Positions 1-7,792 of a DNA stretch of 64,000 nt are shown piece after piece. Source of the DNA: Thalassospira lucentensis MCCC 1A00383 = DSM 14000 (lineage in GTDB: Bacteria; Pseudomonadota; Alphaproteobacteria; Rhodospirillales; Thalassospiraceae); assembly GCF_000421265.1 (NCBI RefSeq), contig NZ_ATWN01000003.1, positions 62,001 through 126,000 on the forward strand, given 5' to 3'. The notes under the pieces are model-generated. The model saw nothing but the letters and a program-made list of their open reading frames with translations, was not told the DNA's origin and made no database searches. The position numbers and the translations under genes are program-made. The first letter of the stretch is position 1. Every line of letters starts with the position of its first letter.

Positions 1-835
1 AAGGCGAATGTCCGATATCGGTTTGATGGAACTTGCCACACCATTTGATCAAAATCCGGCACGGGGTTTCTTTATCCTCATAAGCCGCCACAGGCGTTTT
101 AAAATCACGCGGATTGGCAAGGCAGTTGGCACCAATCGGCCCGCGCTCGGGCAGGGTGAATTTCGCGCCGTAATTTTCACAGACATAGCCCCGCGCCCCG
201 CCGTCAATTCCGGCTTTGACGATGGATACCTTGAACATCATACCACGCGGGATCAGGGCAACCTCAAGCGGTTCAACATCCATGATGCCAAGTTCGGTAA
301 AAATCCGAAGCGTGCCACTTTCGGGCACGATCAGCATTTCACCATCGGCATTGAAAAAGTAATCATCGACCATATCGGTGTTACAGACATAAACGTGGCT
401 TGCCATGCCGCTTAGCGTCATGGCGTCCCCGGCCGTTGTCACCGTGCGCATGCCAGTCATAAAGTCGGTTGGTTCGGACGGCATCGGGACCGGGTCCCAG
501 CGCAATTGCCCAAGGGCCAGACTATGATCGCCCACGCAAGGGGCGGTTTTCCAATCTGGCAGGGACAGGGATTTAAACCGGCCATTGTGGCGCACACTGG
601 GACGAATACGGTACAACCATGACCGTTCATTGGTGCCGCGTGGTGCGGTAAAGGGCGATCCTGAAAGCTGTTCGGCATACAGGCCATACGGGCATTTTTG
701 CGGGCTGTTCTGCCCTTGGGGCAGTGCACCGGGCAGGCATTCCGTTTCAAAATCATTGCCAAAACCGGGCATGTAAGACAAATCGCTGCTTGCGCCGTTT
801 TGGGCGGTTTTGCTGGTTGCGATATGATCGGTCAT
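1..835 (-). CDS. hmgA: Homogentisate 1,2-dioxygenase, C-terminal part outside window
   Basis: Opens the aromatic ring of homogentisate to give maleylacetoacetate, the central step of tyrosine/phenylalanine catabolism (cytosolic Fe(II) enzyme). The minus-strand frame is open from an ATG at 835 to the window edge, about 278 codons of a family that is usually near 430-440. The N-terminus carries the family signature [12 protein letters not shown] and then [33 protein letters not shown] and, further on, [19 protein letters not shown], all typical of HmgA. The iron-ligand His/Glu residues lie in the missing C-terminal part. It is transcribed divergently from the MarR gene at 915, with an operator-like inverted repeat between them, and the preceding pathway enzyme (4-hydroxyphenylpyruvate dioxygenase) lies about 5 kb away on the same strand. 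Identity is very secure; completeness cannot be judged. Confidence 0.95.
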   Translation of the reverse strand, partial: MTDHIATSKTAQNGASSDLSYMPGFGNDFETECLPGALPQGQNSPQKCPYGLYAEQLSGSPFTAPRGTNERSWLYRIRPSVRHNGRFKSLSLPDWKTAPCVGDHSLALGQLRWDPVPMPSEPTDFMTGMRTVTTAGDAMTLSGMASHVYVCNTDMVDDYFFNADGEMLIVPESGTLRIFTELGIMDVEPLEVALIPRGMMFKVSIVKAGIDGGARGYVCENYGAKFTLPERGPIGANCLANPRDFKTPVAAYEDKETPCRILIKWCGKFHQTDIGHSP

Positions 836-860
836 TGCCTTTTCCCTAACAATATTTGAT

Positions 861-895
861 ATAGTTACATTCGTAACCATTATTTTTGTAACTAT
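861..895. promoter_or_regulatory. Candidate MarR operator in the hmgA/marR divergent region
   Basis: The 79-base gap between the two divergent starts holds a nested symmetry: ATAGTTAC (861-868) is the exact reverse complement of GTAACTAT (888-895), and a central GTAAC (873-877) makes a tighter inverted repeat GTTAC-attc-GTAAC (864-877). So one half-site occurs three times. MarR dimers typically bind such short palindromes overlapping promoters. That this controls hmgA and the regulator itself is inference from position. Confidence 0.6.
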
Positions 896-914
896 CAAAC
901 GGCCTTTTTCAGCC

Positions 915-1343
915 ATGAAAACCGAATTTGATTTACACAGCTTTCTGCCGTTTCTGATGCATCACGCCAGCGAAAAGGTCAGTTTCGGTTTCCGCGATAT
1001 TTATCGCGATCAATACCGGATGACCCGATCCGAATGGCGCGTTCTTGCCACCCTTGGCCAATATGGCGCGTTGACTGCGACCGAAATCGTTACCCATACC
1101 GGGCTTCATAAAACCAAGGTTTCGCGCGCAGTCTTTTCCATCGAGCAGCGCCGTTGGCTAAAGCGTCGTCAGGACGAACAGGACCGCCGTATTCTGCGCC
1201 TTGAATTAACCTCCCAAGGCCAGTCGGCGTTTGCGTCGCTTTGCAAAGCAGGCATTGCCTATGACCAAAAAGTCCGCGACTTTCTGGGTGAGGACGATTT
1301 CAGTCGGCTGTCTGCCCTCCTGACGAAGCTGAACGATCTTTGA
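915..1343 (+). CDS. MarR-family transcriptional regulator
   Basis: A 142-residue winged-helix repressor of the MarR family. Visible landmarks are the recognition-helix region around residues 45-75 ([21 protein letters not shown]), followed by the wing with the charged DEQDRR turn typical of MarR (about residues 85-95) and a C-terminal dimerisation helix. Length fits the family (140-160). The ATG at 915 has only a weak purine stretch upstream, but no other start preserves the N-terminal dimerisation helix. It is divergent from hmgA and shares its operator region, so it is probably an HmgR-like repressor responding to an aromatic intermediate. The ligand cannot be read from sequence. Confidence 0.9.
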   Translation: MKTEFDLHSFLPFLMHHASEKVSFGFRDIYRDQYRMTRSEWRVLATLGQYGALTATEIVTHTGLHKTKVSRAVFSIEQRRWLKRRQDEQDRRILRLELTSQGQSAFASLCKAGIAYDQKVRDFLGEDDFSRLSALLTKLNDL

Positions 1344-1362
1344 TCAGCATTCCTTTTCCACC

Positions 1363-2205
1363 TCAATCTTCACCGCGCGGATCACCACCCCAACTTTGGG
1401 TGAATGCATCAATTTCAGTGCGGAACGTATCGAAAGCCGGGTGTCCGGGTTGAAAGTAATTGGCCTTGGGGTTCATCAGCGTCACACAGCACGCGACCGC
1501 CCCGTCCAGATTGAAAACCGGCGCACTGATCGCCGATAAGCCGGGCACAATATCGCCTTCGATCACCGCCGCGCCGCGCGCCCGGGTATCGGTAATAAGG
1601 CGATCCACCGTCGCATCATCCCAATGCAGGATGTCTTGTTCGGCGTGAATGACATGTTCGATGGCACTTCTGGGCATGGCCGACAAAAAGGCCTGCCCGG
1701 TGGCCGAGCGCAAAATCGGCATGACCGTTCCCAACCCCATGGTTGATATGATCGGCGGACCACCATGTTCGGTGCGGATCAGAACCGGGCCGCGTTCACC
1801 CCAGATTGCCAGATGCCCGGATGAGCGTAATTCAATGGCCAATTTTCGCAATAAACGCCCGGCCCGCATGACAACGTCATTGCGCTCAATCGCCGAAATT
1901 CCCATACGAAGCGCCATCGGGCCCAGCCCATAAAGCCCGGTTTGGTCATCCTGCCAGGCAAGGCCGATCCGCACCAGACTTGCCAGATAACGATGCACCT
2001 TGGCCGGTGACATATCGACCGCGGCGGCCAGATCCTTGAGCGGGACCGGGAATTTGAAATCGCATAAAGCGGCAATGATGACGCCACTGACCTCAACCGA
2101 CTGGATGCCTTTGCGCGTATCCGGCGCATCGGTTGCACTCATTGCGTCTGGTGCATCCAAGTCAACCTGATCGGTCAAAAGGTCTTTTGTCGGAAACTGG
2201 GTCAA
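1363..2205 (-). CDS. IclR-family transcriptional regulator
   Basis: A 280-residue regulator with an N-terminal winged helix-turn-helix (about residues 35-95, including PLKDLAAAVDMSPAKVHRYL) and a C-terminal IclR effector domain (about 105-270) with the typical central segment GPVLIRTEHGGPP and a late SAISAPVFNLDG stretch. The only start that keeps the whole helix-turn-helix and has a Shine-Dalgarno (AAAGG at about 2213-2217) is TTG at 2205. It is convergent with the MarR gene (20 bp between the stops) and divergent from the TRAP transporter operon. IclR proteins commonly control an adjacent catabolic or uptake operon, so the TRAP genes are the likely target (inference). Confidence 0.92.
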   Translation of the reverse strand: MTQFPTKDLLTDQVDLDAPDAMSATDAPDTRKGIQSVEVSGVIIAALCDFKFPVPLKDLAAAVDMSPAKVHRYLASLVRIGLAWQDDQTGLYGLGPMALRMGISAIERNDVVMRAGRLLRKLAIELRSSGHLAIWGERGPVLIRTEHGGPPIISTMGLGTVMPILRSATGQAFLSAMPRSAIEHVIHAEQDILHWDDATVDRLITDTRARGAAVIEGDIVPGLSAISAPVFNLDGAVACCVTLMNPKANYFQPGHPAFDTFRTEIDAFTQSWGGDPRGED

Positions 2206-2408
2206 AAAATTACCTTTATAAATTTCATATTGCGTAATTGATTATATATATCATAATTCCAAAGCAAAGAGGAAATCACATTCGGCGTCGGATCAAACCT
2301 GATGGACTGGATGCGCAATCCCCATCCACCGGCCAGACTCAATAAGACCGGAAATGCCGACGCCCAAACAAACAACAACCCCATGATCAAGAAAACAGGG
2401 AGAGGAAC
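2206..2408. promoter_or_regulatory. Divergent promoter region iclR / TRAP operon
   Basis: A 203-base non-coding stretch, strongly AT-rich next to iclR. It contains a near-palindrome, AATTGAT (2236-2242) facing ATCATAATT (2250-2258), i.e. TTGAT-tatatat-ATCA symmetry, a reasonable IclR operator candidate. A GGGAGAGG Shine-Dalgarno sits just before the dctP start. I see no clear -35/-10 pair. Confidence 0.4.
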
Positions 2409-3467
2409 ATGAAACCGATGAATTTACGCAAAACGGTGATGAGCATTCTGGCCGGGGCAACCATGCTTGCCGGGGCCGGCGTGGCACAGGCCGCCGACAT
2501 CACCCTTAAGGTCAGCCACTATCTGCCGCCAAGCCATGGTTTTCAGGTCGATTTTCTTGAAAACTGGGGCAAGCAGCTTTCGGAAAAGACCAATGGCAAG
2601 GTTGAGGTGCAAATCTTTGACGCTACATCCGCCTTTGGCAAGATCGACCGGCAGGCCGATCAGGTGCGTGCGGGCGTGATGGATATGGCCGTGGGCCTCA
2701 ATGGCATTCCGCGCGATCGCTATCCTGCTGCGTCGGTCATTGAAATGCCGTTCCTTGTGAAATATGCCGATTCCGGGTCGGAAACCCTGTGGCAACTTTA
2801 TAAGGAAGGCCTTCTTGGCAGTGACTATCAGGACTTTAAGGTTCTGGGTCTTTTCACCCATGAAGGCGGGCTGATCCATACCCTTGATACCCCGGTAAGA
2901 TCGCTTGACGACCTTAAGGGTCTTCGTCTTCGCACCCCAAGCCCGGCGGTTTCGGCCATGCTTGAATCGTTTGGCGCATCACCGGTTGGGCTGCCGCCAT
3001 CAGCGATTTACGAAAACCTGCAGAAAGGCAATATCGAAGGTCTGGTAACGACCTGGGATTTGGTCAATGCGGTCAAGGCCAATGAACTTTTGAAATATCA
3101 TACCGATGCGGCGGCCTATACCGCCGGGTTCTATTTTGTGATGAACCAGAAGAAATATGACAGCCTGCCCGAAGATGTCCGTGCGGCAATTGATGAAATT
3201 TCCGGCGATGCACTGGTGGGTAAATTCGGTGACTGGTGGACCAAATGGGAAGCGGTTGGCAAAGCGGCCGCCGAAGAACGCGGCAATGAAATCATCGTAA
3301 TTGATGATGCGACGCGCGCGGAATGGCAGGCATCGGTCCAGCCAATGATCAAGGATTACCTTGAAAGCCTGAAAGAAAAAGGCGTTGCCGATCCCGAGGC
3401 GATTTACAAGCGTGCGCAGGAACTGGTCGCGGAATTTGACGCCAAATATCACGCTGGCGACAAATGA
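2409..3467 (+). CDS. dctP: TRAP transporter substrate-binding protein (DctP type)
   Basis: Periplasmic solute receptor of a tripartite ATP-independent periplasmic transporter. The 352-residue product starts with a Sec signal peptide (hydrophobic MSILAGATMLAGAGVAQAA, cleavage predicted near residue 28) and continues with the DctP fold: the early KVSHYLPPSHGF strand, the dimer/hinge segment GLRLRTPSPAVSAMLESFGA where the conserved Arg that grips substrate carboxylates is expected, and ALPP/GLV-type C-terminal helices. Overlapping ATGA junctions with the next gene indicate an operon with dctQ and dctM. TRAP receptors usually bind organic anions; near hmgA/hpd an aromatic or 2-oxo acid is possible, but the ligand is not visible. 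An in-frame ATG at 2418 is an alternative start. Confidence 0.94.
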   Translation: MKPMNLRKTVMSILAGATMLAGAGVAQAADITLKVSHYLPPSHGFQVDFLENWGKQLSEKTNGKVEVQIFDATSAFGKIDRQADQVRAGVMDMAVGLNGIPRDRYPAASVIEMPFLVKYADSGSETLWQLYKEGLLGSDYQDFKVLGLFTHEGGLIHTLDTPVRSLDDLKGLRLRTPSPAVSAMLESFGASPVGLPPSAIYENLQKGNIEGLVTTWDLVNAVKANELLKYHTDAAAYTAGFYFVMNQKKYDSLPEDVRAAIDEISGDALVGKFGDWWTKWEAVGKAAAEERGNEIIVIDDATRAEWQASVQPMIKDYLESLKEKGVADPEAIYKRAQELVAEFDAKYHAGDK

Positions 3468-4000
3468 CGCAACGCGCTTACAAATCTGGTGGATCGCGGC
3501 TTTATGCCGCGGTCGACCAACTTGACCGCGCGATGAACAGGCTGACCGACATTCTGGCATTTGTTGGCATGTCGGCCCTTATTGGCGCGATTGGCATTGT
3601 GGTTGTTGATATTGTCTGGCGGCGGATCGGCGGGCAATCGATGGTTGGCGCGGTTGATTTGACCCAGTTTTGCGTCATGGCCGCCGCCTCATGGGCAATC
3701 CCCTATGCCTTTAGTGCGCGTGCCCATGTCACGGTCGATCTGATCGGTAAAAACCGTCTTCGCATCCTTTTCAACACCATCGACAGGTTGATCCCGCTTT
3801 TGTGCGCCGGTGTTATGGCCTTTTTGCTCTATCTGTCCTGGGGGCGGGCGATGGAGCAATGGGATTACGGTGATGTGTCGCAAAACCTTGCGATCCCGAT
3901 GATCCTGTTCTGGGGCTTTTTGCTCAGCGGCATGGCGATCTCGACACTGGTGTGTCTGGTGCATTTTCTTAAAACGCTTTTAACCAGCGAGACTATTTGA
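3464..4000 (+). CDS. dctQ: TRAP transporter small permease (DctQ type)
   Basis: A 178-residue integral membrane subunit with four predicted transmembrane helices (about residues 32-55, 70-90, 105-128, 147-170), matching DctQ length and topology. The segment VDIVWRRIGGQSMVGAVDLTQF followed by WAIPYAFSARAHVTVDLI is the typical DctQ pattern of an arginine-rich first loop and a second helix ending in H-V-x-V-D. The start overlaps the dctP stop (ATGA) and its own stop overlaps the dctM start (TGATG), so the three genes are translationally coupled. It bridges the receptor to the large permease. Confidence 0.93.
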   Translation: MTQRAYKSGGSRLYAAVDQLDRAMNRLTDILAFVGMSALIGAIGIVVVDIVWRRIGGQSMVGAVDLTQFCVMAAASWAIPYAFSARAHVTVDLIGKNRLRILFNTIDRLIPLLCAGVMAFLLYLSWGRAMEQWDYGDVSQNLAIPMILFWGFLLSGMAISTLVCLVHFLKTLLTSETI

Positions 4001-5313
4001 TGGCCACCGAATGGGCAGGATTAATCGGGTTTGTTGTCGCCCTGACACTCGCACTTTTGCGCGTTCCCGTCGCGATTGCGATGGCGGTTGTCGGCATTGG
4101 CGGCTCCTTGCTTTTGACCGACTGGATGTCAGCAAGCTATGTGATGGCAAGCCTTCCCTTTGAAGCGATTTTCCCCTATGGGCTATCGGTTGTTCCGCTG
4201 TTTATTTTTATGGGTGTGTTTGCCTCCCATTCCGGCCTGTCGGGCAATCTGTTTCGCGGTATCACCGCGTTTTCCGGGCATCGTCCCGGCGGTTTGGCCG
4301 CATCAAGTGTCGGGGCCAGTGCAGTGTTTGGCGCGATTTGCGGATCGTCGCTTGCGACCTGTGCGACCATGGGCCGGGTGGCCTTGCCCGAAATGCAAAA
4401 ACGCGGATACGCCAAAAGCCTTGCCGGGGCATCAATTGCGGCGGGTGGGACACTGGGCGTTTTGATTCCGCCGTCGATCCTTTTGGTGATTTATGCGCTG
4501 ATGACTGAACAATCGATTGGTGCCCTGTTTGCGGGCGCGATGATACCTGGGATTTTGGCGACCATCCTTTATATCGCGTCCATCCGCCTTCAGGTAATGC
4601 GCAATCCATCCTTGGCCCCGGTCAGTGAGTATGTGCCGTGGTCGAAACGCTGGGGTGCTTTGCTTCAGATGTGGGATGCGATTGTGCTGATTGTCCTTGT
4701 CATTGGCGGGATTTATGCCGGGCTGTTTTCCCCGACCGAGGCGGCAGCTGTTGGTGCGGGTGGGGCACTTTTGTTTGCGGGCATTCGCAAAAAGTTTAAC
4801 TGGGCGACATTGCGTGCGGGCATTCGCGAAACGGCGGGCATGACCGGCATGATCTTTTTGATCCTGATCGGGGCGGCGCTTTTCAATTTCTTTATTGAAA
4901 CCAGCGGGCTGACCCAGACACTGGTCAACTGGATCACCACACAGGGGTATTCGCCGCTTGGTGTGCTGATAACGCTTCTGGCGTTTTACATCGTTCTGGG
5001 CTGTTTTATGGACAGCCTGTCGATGATCCTTCTGACCGTGGTTCCGGCGTTTAACGTCATTACCGGGGTTGGCTATGATCCGGTGTGGTTTGGCGTTTTG
5101 CTGGTGTCAGTGGTTGAAATCGGCCTGATCACCCCGCCGATTGGCATGAACCTGTTTATCATTCAAGGCGTGTCATCGGACATGACGATCACCACGCTGT
5201 CGCGCGGTATCCTGCCGTTTTTGGCGGCGGACATTGTCCGCGTGGTTCTGATGGTCGCCATTCCCGGTCTTATTCTTTGGCTGCCACATCTTTTGGGGTT
5301 TGGCAGCTATTAG
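4000..5313 (+). CDS. dctM: TRAP transporter large permease (DctM type)
   Basis: The 437-residue ion-coupled permease of the TRAP system, with 12 or so hydrophobic segments. Family hallmarks are the PLFIFMGVFASHSGLS stretch near residue 65-80, FGAICGSSLATCATMGRVALPEM (about 108-130) with the conserved glycine/serine transport loop, GTLGVLIPPSI (about 150), FSPTEAAAVGAGGAL (about 245) and the C-terminal ITPPIGMNLFIIQG. Transport is driven by Na+ or H+ in this family. ATG at 4000 is preferred over the upstream TTG because it forms the usual TGATG overlap with dctQ. It is the last gene of the operon; a large hairpin follows at 5368. Confidence 0.95.
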   Translation: MATEWAGLIGFVVALTLALLRVPVAIAMAVVGIGGSLLLTDWMSASYVMASLPFEAIFPYGLSVVPLFIFMGVFASHSGLSGNLFRGITAFSGHRPGGLAASSVGASAVFGAICGSSLATCATMGRVALPEMQKRGYAKSLAGASIAAGGTLGVLIPPSILLVIYALMTEQSIGALFAGAMIPGILATILYIASIRLQVMRNPSLAPVSEYVPWSKRWGALLQMWDAIVLIVLVIGGIYAGLFSPTEAAAVGAGGALLFAGIRKKFNWATLRAGIRETAGMTGMIFLILIGAALFNFFIETSGLTQTLVNWITTQGYSPLGVLITLLAFYIVLGCFMDSLSMILLTVVPAFNVITGVGYDPVWFGVLLVSVVEIGLITPPIGMNLFIIQGVSSDMTITTLSRGILPFLAADIVRVVLMVAIPGLILWLPHLLGFGSY

Positions 5314-5367
5314 TCACGCCACCTTTTTTGGTTGGACAGCCACCTCGCCCCCCAAACTCATTGATTT

Positions 5368-5403
5368 ACTTGCACCACCATACGAAATTATGGTGGTGCA
5401 AGT
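5368..5403. repeat. Perfect 15-bp inverted repeat between dctM and the GNAT pseudogene
   Basis: ACTTGCACCACCATA (5368-5382) is the exact reverse complement of 5389-5403, separated by the loop cgaaat. There is no T-tract on either side, so this is not a canonical intrinsic terminator. It ends 15 bases before the GNAT start codon, so it may be an operator or an mRNA structure in the 5' leader of that gene, or a 3' processing/stability hairpin of the TRAP mRNA. Confidence 0.7.
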
Positions 5404-5418
5404 GATTAGGGGAAAAAG

Positions 5419-5878
5419 ATGATCCGTCCTGCCTGTCTTGGCGATGAAACAGCCATTCGCGAATGCACGATTTCAGCTTATCAGCGCTATGTCGCCGTGA
5501 TCGGGCGCAAACCAGCCCCCATGACTGCCGACGTGACCTCGCAAATCATGGCCGGGCATGTTTACGTCGCAACCGATGACGAAGACCGGCCTGTCGGCGT
5601 TATCGTTTTTTACCCTGATGACGATAATGCCATGATACTGGAAAACATTGCGGTTGCGCCCGAATATGAGGGGAAAGGTATCGGTAAACGCCTTATCGCC
5701 ACTTGCGAGAATGCTGCCAGAAAACAGGGTTTTCCTCATGTACGTCTTTAATACAAATGAAAAGATGTCCCAGAATTTGTCGATCTACCCGCATCTTGGT
5801 TATGTCGAAACAGGTCGACGCATCGAAGACGGGTTCAACCGCGTTTATTTTGAAAAGAAGCTACCCCATTCGGTTTGA
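5419..5878 (+). pseudogene. GNAT-family N-acetyltransferase interrupted by a single-base frameshift
   Basis: The first frame (5419-5751, 110 codons) encodes the beginning of a GNAT acetyltransferase: IRPACLGDETAIRECT at the N-terminus, VGVIVFYPDDDNAMILENIAV in the middle, and the acetyl-CoA binding motif A as GKGIGKRLIATCE (about residues 91-103). It then hits TAA at 5749-5751 directly after HVRL. The +2-shifted frame continues with TNEKMSQNLSIYPHLGYVE and EDGFNRVYFEKKL to a stop at 5876-5878, which is precisely the missing GNAT C-terminus. Deleting one A of the two at 5750/5751 restores RLYTNEKM. So this is a one-base insertion: either a real inactivating mutation or a sequencing error. The full product would be about 152 residues, normal for GNAT. 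Substrate unknown. Confidence 0.88.
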
Positions 5879-5897
5879 GCTCAGAAATCTTAAAGGC

Positions 5898-5933
5898 AAA
5901 AGCCCAAGTCAATTTACATCAACCCGGGCTTTT
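5898..5933 (-). terminator. Intrinsic terminator of the hpd gene
   Basis: AAAAGCCC (5898-5905) pairs with GGGCTTTT (5926-5933). On the minus strand the stem extends inwards with G-U pairs (…GTTGAT-GTAA-ATTGAC…), giving a long hairpin with a four-base loop followed by TTTTG. It lies 23 bases beyond the hpd stop and also sits after the GNAT pseudogene, so it could act in both directions. Confidence 0.7.
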
Positions 5934-5955
5934 ATCGAACGCTTCTGACCAACAA

Positions 5956-7068
5956 TTATTCCGCAGCATCAACCTTGAGAACACCGCGGCGAATTTGGTC
6001 TTCTTCGATGCTTTCAAACAGGGCACGGAAGTTGCCTTCGCCAAAGCCTTCGTCGCCTTTGCGCTGGATAAACTCGAAAAAGATCGGGCCGATTACGGTT
6101 TTTGAGAAGATTTGCAGCAGGATTTTAGTCATGCCGCCATCAATCACCCCTTCGCCGTCAATCAGGATGCCGTGCTGTTTCATCCGCTCAATCGGTTCAT
6201 CATGACCGTGCACGCGCTCGTGGGATTTTTCGTAATAGGTTTCCGGCGGGCCGGGCATGAATTTAAGTTCATTGGCCGCAAGCTTATCGGTGGCATCGTA
6301 AATGCCGTCCGTGCCGACCGCGATGTGCTGAATGCCTTCGCCTTTGTATTTTTTCAGATACTCTTCGATCTGGCTTTTATCATCGGTCGATTCGTTCAGC
6401 GGGATGCGGATTTTGCCGCAAGGTGAGGTGATCGCACGGCTGACCAGCCCGGTGATTTTCCCGGCAATGTCAAAGAAATGGATCTGGGTAAAACCAAACA
6501 GATCGCGATAGAAATCCCACCATTTATCCATGTTGCCGCGATAGACGTTATGGGTCAGATGGTCGAGATAATAGAACCCGACACCTTCGGGTTTTGGATC
6601 GCGTTCGCCAAGCCAGTCAAATTCCGCGTCATAGGCTGATCCGGTTTCATCATATGTGTCGATGAAATAAATGATGGAGCCGCCAATCCCGACAATGGCT
6701 GGCACATCGAGTGTCTTGTCATTGCCGACATAAGGTTCCGCCCCCTTGGAGACCGCATGATCAAAGGCATGTTTGGCATCAACAACCCGCCACGCCATTG
6801 ACGGCGCACACGGACCATGCTTTTGCACAAACGTCATCGCGTGACTGCCCGGTTCGGCATTGAGGATGTAGTTGATATCGCCCTGACGCCAGACGGTGAT
6901 GTTTTTGGTTTTGTGCTTGGCAACCGGCACATAGCCCATGCGGGTAAACAGGGCTTCAAGTGTTGCGGCGTCTTCATGGGCAAATTCGACAAATTCAAAC
7001 CCGTCCGTACCGGCGGGATTTTTGTCGGTGATGGTGGCGCGCGGCGCATCATGGGGGAACGGGCCCAT
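5956..7068 (-). CDS. hpd: 4-hydroxyphenylpyruvate dioxygenase
   Basis: Converts 4-hydroxyphenylpyruvate to homogentisate with O2, the step before HmgA in tyrosine breakdown (cytosolic Fe(II) enzyme). The 370-residue product has two vicinal-oxygen-chelate halves. The C-terminal catalytic half shows YYLDHLTHNVYRGNMDKWWDFY with the first iron-ligand His, GIQHIAVGTDGIYDAT with the second His, and GPIFFEFIQRKGDEGFGEGNF with the Glu ligand and the family's terminal gate helix. Longer starts exist up to 7143, but ATG at 7068 has an AGAGGAG Shine-Dalgarno (7075-7081) at ideal spacing and gives the normal family N-terminus MGPFPHDAPRAT. It is divergent from an Lrp/AsnC regulator. Confidence 0.97.
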   Translation of the reverse strand: MGPFPHDAPRATITDKNPAGTDGFEFVEFAHEDAATLEALFTRMGYVPVAKHKTKNITVWRQGDINYILNAEPGSHAMTFVQKHGPCAPSMAWRVVDAKHAFDHAVSKGAEPYVGNDKTLDVPAIVGIGGSIIYFIDTYDETGSAYDAEFDWLGERDPKPEGVGFYYLDHLTHNVYRGNMDKWWDFYRDLFGFTQIHFFDIAGKITGLVSRAITSPCGKIRIPLNESTDDKSQIEEYLKKYKGEGIQHIAVGTDGIYDATDKLAANELKFMPGPPETYYEKSHERVHGHDEPIERMKQHGILIDGEGVIDGGMTKILLQIFSKTVIGPIFFEFIQRKGDEGFGEGNFRALFESIEEDQIRRGVLKVDAAE

Positions 7069-7212
7069 ATGAAGTCTCCTCTGACTGGAATTATTCAATT
7101 TCTGATTAATCCAATCGTGCGCCAAACCACGCGCAAAGTGCATGCATTTATGGTTGATTCTGACTACTTAATGCACACATCATGCATGGTTCATCAAAAT
7201 AGCGCGGATATC
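7069..7212. promoter_or_regulatory. Divergent promoter region hpd / lrp-like regulator
   Basis: A 144-base intergenic region separating the two start codons. It is AT-rich and contains several phased short motifs such as repeated ATGCA/TGCAT (about 7140-7190), a pattern compatible with cooperative Lrp-type binding. No unambiguous promoter hexamers can be assigned. Confidence 0.35.
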
Positions 7213-7683
7213 ATGCAACTTGATAAATTAGACCTTAAATTGCTGGCCGAACTGCAAAAGGACGGCCGCCTGACCAACAATGACCTGTCTGAGCGGATTG
7301 GGCTTTCGGCATCGCAATGTTCGCGCCGTCGTGCGCGGCTTGAAGATGACAAGGTCATTCGCGGATACCGTGCCGATATAGACCGTCAGAAAATGGGTTT
7401 GGGATTGCTGGTGGTGATATCCGTCACGCTTGCCACCCATAACCGCGACAATGCCAAACGGTTTGCCCGCCTTCTGGCCGGTTTGCCTGAGGTCCTTGAG
7501 GCCTTTTCCCTGACCGGGGAGATGGATTATCACCTTAAGGTCGCCACACGCGATCTTGCCGCGCTGTCGCATTTCGTCAATGAGGTGCTTTTGCCCCATG
7601 ACTCGGTCCAGCATGTCAAAACATCAATTGTCCTAAACGTACTGAAGGATTTCGAGGGGTTGGCCGTTGGTGCGCAAACCTGA
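7213..7683 (+). CDS. Lrp/AsnC-family transcriptional regulator
   Basis: A 156-residue Lrp/AsnC protein. The N-terminal helix-turn-helix runs from LDKLDLKLLAELQKDGRLT through LSERIGLSASQCSRRRARLE (about residues 3-50), and the C-terminal RAM/AsnC ligand domain (about 68-150) includes EVLEAFSLTGEMDYHLKV, the conserved G-x-x-D turn. The frame is open well upstream through hpd promoter sequence, but the ATG at 7213 gives the canonical Lrp beginning. It is divergent from hpd, so it is likely to sense an aromatic amino acid or derivative and control tyrosine catabolism (inference; several Lrp relatives adjacent to hpd do so). Confidence 0.93.
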   Translation: MQLDKLDLKLLAELQKDGRLTNNDLSERIGLSASQCSRRRARLEDDKVIRGYRADIDRQKMGLGLLVVISVTLATHNRDNAKRFARLLAGLPEVLEAFSLTGEMDYHLKVATRDLAALSHFVNEVLLPHDSVQHVKTSIVLNVLKDFEGLAVGAQT

Positions 7684-7707
7684 AATTTGACCCGCACGCC
7701 CAAACGA

Positions 7708-7739
7708 AAAAAGACCGCACCCGAAGGTACGGTCTTTTC
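7708..7739. terminator. Bidirectional intrinsic terminator between lrp and livF
   Basis: AAAAGACCG (7709-7717) and CGGTCTTTT (7730-7738) form a stem that continues over one mismatch into ACC/GGT with a CGAA loop. Flanking A-runs on the left and T-runs on the right make it functional for both convergent transcripts. Confidence 0.85.
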
Positions 7740-7792
7740 TGTTTCGAAACTCCCCCTATCCCTGAGCTTCGAACTCCCCCCAAATCAAATCG

